DNA of 5,729 nt from Fibrobacter sp. UBA4373 (GTDB taxonomy: Bacteria; Fibrobacterota; Fibrobacteria; Fibrobacterales; Fibrobacteraceae): the NCBI GenBank assembly GCA_002390045.1, contig DGSB01000058.1, positions 5,956-11,684 of the forward strand, given 5' to 3'. The notes beneath the pieces are model-generated. The model saw only the letters and a list, made by a program, of their open reading frames with translations. It made no database searches and was not told the origin of the DNA. The position numbers were made by a program, and so were the translations under genes. This document shows, piece by piece, positions 4,208 to 5,729 of this stretch. How positions within the stretch are numbered: position 1 is the stretch's first letter; every line of letters starts with the position of its first letter.

Positions 4208-5659
4208 ATGAAATTATTGCCAGAAGCCCTCACGTTCGATGACGTTCTCCTCGTTCCGGGCGAATCCTCGGTCTTGCCAACCCAGACGGATGTCAAGACT
4301 CAACTTGCACCTAATATTAAATTGAATATTCCTATCATCAGTGCTGCAATGGACACGGTGACAACCGCTCCTCTTGCTATTTCTATTGCCCTCCAGGGTG
4401 GTCTTGGCGTGATTCACAAGAACATGTCGATCGAAGCCCAGGCCGAAGAAGTTCGCAAGGTCAAGCGCTGGCAGTCCGGTATCGTTCTGAACCCGGTGAC
4501 CCTCGATGCCGATCAGCCGATTAGCGACGCTTATCGTGCTCGTCTCGAAACCAAGGTCAGCGGCTTCCCGATTCTTTCCAAGGGTAAGCTTGTGGGCATG
4601 CTCACGAGCCGCGATCTCCGTATGATTTCGGACCGCACTGCGAAGATTAAGGATGTAATGACGAAGAATCCGATTACGGCTTCTCCGAAGGTGAGCCTTG
4701 CCAAGGCTCGCGAAATTTTGAACGAAAACCGCATTGAAAAGCTCCCGCTCGTCGATACGAATGGCGCACTCAAGGGCCTTGTAACGATGACCGACATTCT
4801 GAAGCGCGAAAGCAATCCGAATGCAAGTCTCGACAAAAATGGACAGCTCCTTGTGGCTGCTGCGGTCAGCACTTCTGCAAATACGCTCGAACGCATTCAG
4901 GCGTTGGTCGACGCTGGCGTGGACATGGTCGTAATCGATACGGCTCATGGTCATCATGTCGGAGTTCGCAACATGGTGAAGACCGTTCGCAAAAAATATC
5001 CGAAGCTCACGATCTGCGCTGGTAACGTTTGCACGCCGGAAGCGGTGGTGGAACTTGCCAAGTGCGGTGCGAATGTGGTGAAGGTCGGTATCGGCCCGGG
5101 TTCCATTTGCACGACCCGAATCGTGGCCGGTGTCGGTTATCCGCAGTTCTCTGCAATCGTGGAATGCGGCAAGGCTGCTCGCAAGGTCGGCGTGAAGATT
5201 ATTGCTGACGGCGGCATTAAGTATTCCGGTGATATCGTAAAGGCTCTTGCTGCCGGCGGTAATGCTGTGATGCTCGGAAGTCTCTTTGCCGGTACGGAAG
5301 AAAGCCCGGGCGAAGTGATCCTCGCCGATGGCCGCAGCTACAAGAGCTACCGCGGCATGGGTTCCTTGGGCGCAATGAAGGCAGGTTCTGCCGACCGTTA
5401 CTTCCAGGGCAACGTCACCGAAGAAAAGAAGTATGTTCCGGAAGGGATTGAAGGTCGTGTTCCTTACAAGGGACCGCTCCGCGATACGATCTACCAGCTC
5501 ATTGGCGGAATTCATTCTGCAATGGGTTATGCAGGCGCTGCAAACTTGGATGAACTTTACAAAAAGTCCACCTTCGTTCGCATTACAGGTGCAGGTCTTC
5601 GCGAATCGCATCCGCATGATGTGACCATCACGAAGGAAGCTCCGAACTATCACGCTTAA
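4208..5659 (+). CDS. guaB: Inosine-5'-monophosphate dehydrogenase
   Basis: GuaB oxidises IMP to XMP with NAD+, the committed and usually rate-limiting step to GMP and GTP. The protein has 483 residues from the ATG at 4208, the family's usual size. It begins with the classic ALTFDDVLLVPGES and ISAAMDTVT. A pair of CBS domains, which bind regulatory nucleotides, lies at about 95-200 and looks complete (for example GMLTSRDLR and GLVTMTDILKR). The catalytic barrel continues with VVIDTAHGH (242-249), the potassium-binding and active-site loop GIGPGSICTTR with catalytic Cys301, ADGGI (333-337), YRGMGSLGAM (381-390), and the flap EGRVPYKG with Arg417 and Tyr420. The chain ends in a normal family tail. 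The gene uses a visibly narrower codon set (CGC, CTC, AAG, GGC favoured) than folC or the protease-like gene, consistent with high expression. It has its own promoter and terminator. Confidence 0.98.
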   Translation: MKLLPEALTFDDVLLVPGESSVLPTQTDVKTQLAPNIKLNIPIISAAMDTVTTAPLAISIALQGGLGVIHKNMSIEAQAEEVRKVKRWQSGIVLNPVTLDADQPISDAYRARLETKVSGFPILSKGKLVGMLTSRDLRMISDRTAKIKDVMTKNPITASPKVSLAKAREILNENRIEKLPLVDTNGALKGLVTMTDILKRESNPNASLDKNGQLLVAAAVSTSANTLERIQALVDAGVDMVVIDTAHGHHVGVRNMVKTVRKKYPKLTICAGNVCTPEAVVELAKCGANVVKVGIGPGSICTTRIVAGVGYPQFSAIVECGKAARKVGVKIIADGGIKYSGDIVKALAAGGNAVMLGSLFAGTEESPGEVILADGRSYKSYRGMGSLGAMKAGSADRYFQGNVTEEKKYVPEGIEGRVPYKGPLRDTIYQLIGGIHSAMGYAGAANLDELYKKSTFVRITGAGLRESHPHDVTITKEAPNYHA

Positions 5660-5673
5660 TTCGGAAGAATTTC

Positions 5674-5703
5674 AAAAAAGTCCGCAGTGATGCGGACTTT
5701 TTT
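5674..5703 (+). terminator. Strong intrinsic terminator of guaB
   Basis: A perfect 13-bp stem (5674-5686 with 5691-5703) contains the GC-rich core GTCCGCA/TGCGGAC flanked by A6 and T6, with the loop GTGA, a GNRA-type tetraloop. It lies 15 bases after the guaB stop. Because the stem has an A-run on one side and a T-run on the other, it can work in both directions and could also end a convergent gene entering from the right. Confidence 0.95.
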
Positions 5704-5729
5704 GTTGTATGTATTCAAAACCGCCGGCT

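Noticed and set aside
4214..5653. A 479-codon open frame on the minus strand opposite guaB
   Set aside because: It is the exact shadow of a highly biased guaB. The translation is rich in His, Arg and Ala without any recognisable motif, and guaB itself is certain.
5704..5729. Possible start of another feature at the right edge
   Set aside because: Only 26 bases remain after the terminator, and no start codon with SD, stop context or repeat can be assigned.

Overview
This 5.7 kb window is a compact bacterial housekeeping region with every gene on the + strand. It holds the 3' end of an ABC-type ATPase gene (FtsE-like), folC, pth, an unnamed gene for a protein with two aspartic-protease-type motifs, queD, queE and guaB. 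Base composition is moderate (near 50% GC by eye) and intergenic gaps are short. Promoters look sigma70-like. This, together with the style of the proteins, suggests a free-living or host-associated Gram-negative bacterium; Fibrobacter and its relatives are my best guess, but this is an impression that I could not check. I see no mobile elements, CRISPR arrays, tRNA or rRNA genes.

Layout. (1) Positions 1-1943: an ATPase tail, folC and pth lie 9 and 11 bp apart and probably share a transcript. (2) 1944-2052: a non-coding leader with several short inverted repeats, ending in a very strong Shine-Dalgarno (SD) sequence. (3) 2053-2967: a 304-residue cytoplasmic-looking protein with two retropepsin-like half-sites in one chain. 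(4) 2968-3088: a tightly packed control region with an intrinsic terminator, a promoter whose -35 lies inside the terminator hairpin, and a probable preQ1 class I riboswitch that ends in the SD of queD. (5) 3089-4099: queD and queE, 3 bp apart, two steps of 7-deazaguanine (queuosine precursor) synthesis. (6) 4100-4207: a hairpin region after queE, then a good promoter for guaB. (7) 4208-5659: guaB, closed by a textbook terminator at 5674-5703. The last 26 bases show nothing recognisable.

How the genes relate. QueD and QueE convert 7,8-dihydroneopterin triphosphate, made from GTP, into 7-carboxy-7-deazaguanine. GuaB commits IMP to guanine nucleotide synthesis, so it feeds the same GTP pool. 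FolC completes folates, which also come from GTP-derived pterins. Pth recycles peptidyl-tRNA. The remaining queuosine genes (queC, queF and so on) are not in the window.

The most interesting items are the two-lobed retropepsin-like protein with its unusual leader, and the preQ1 riboswitch candidate, whose pseudoknot pairing does not copy the textbook version exactly.
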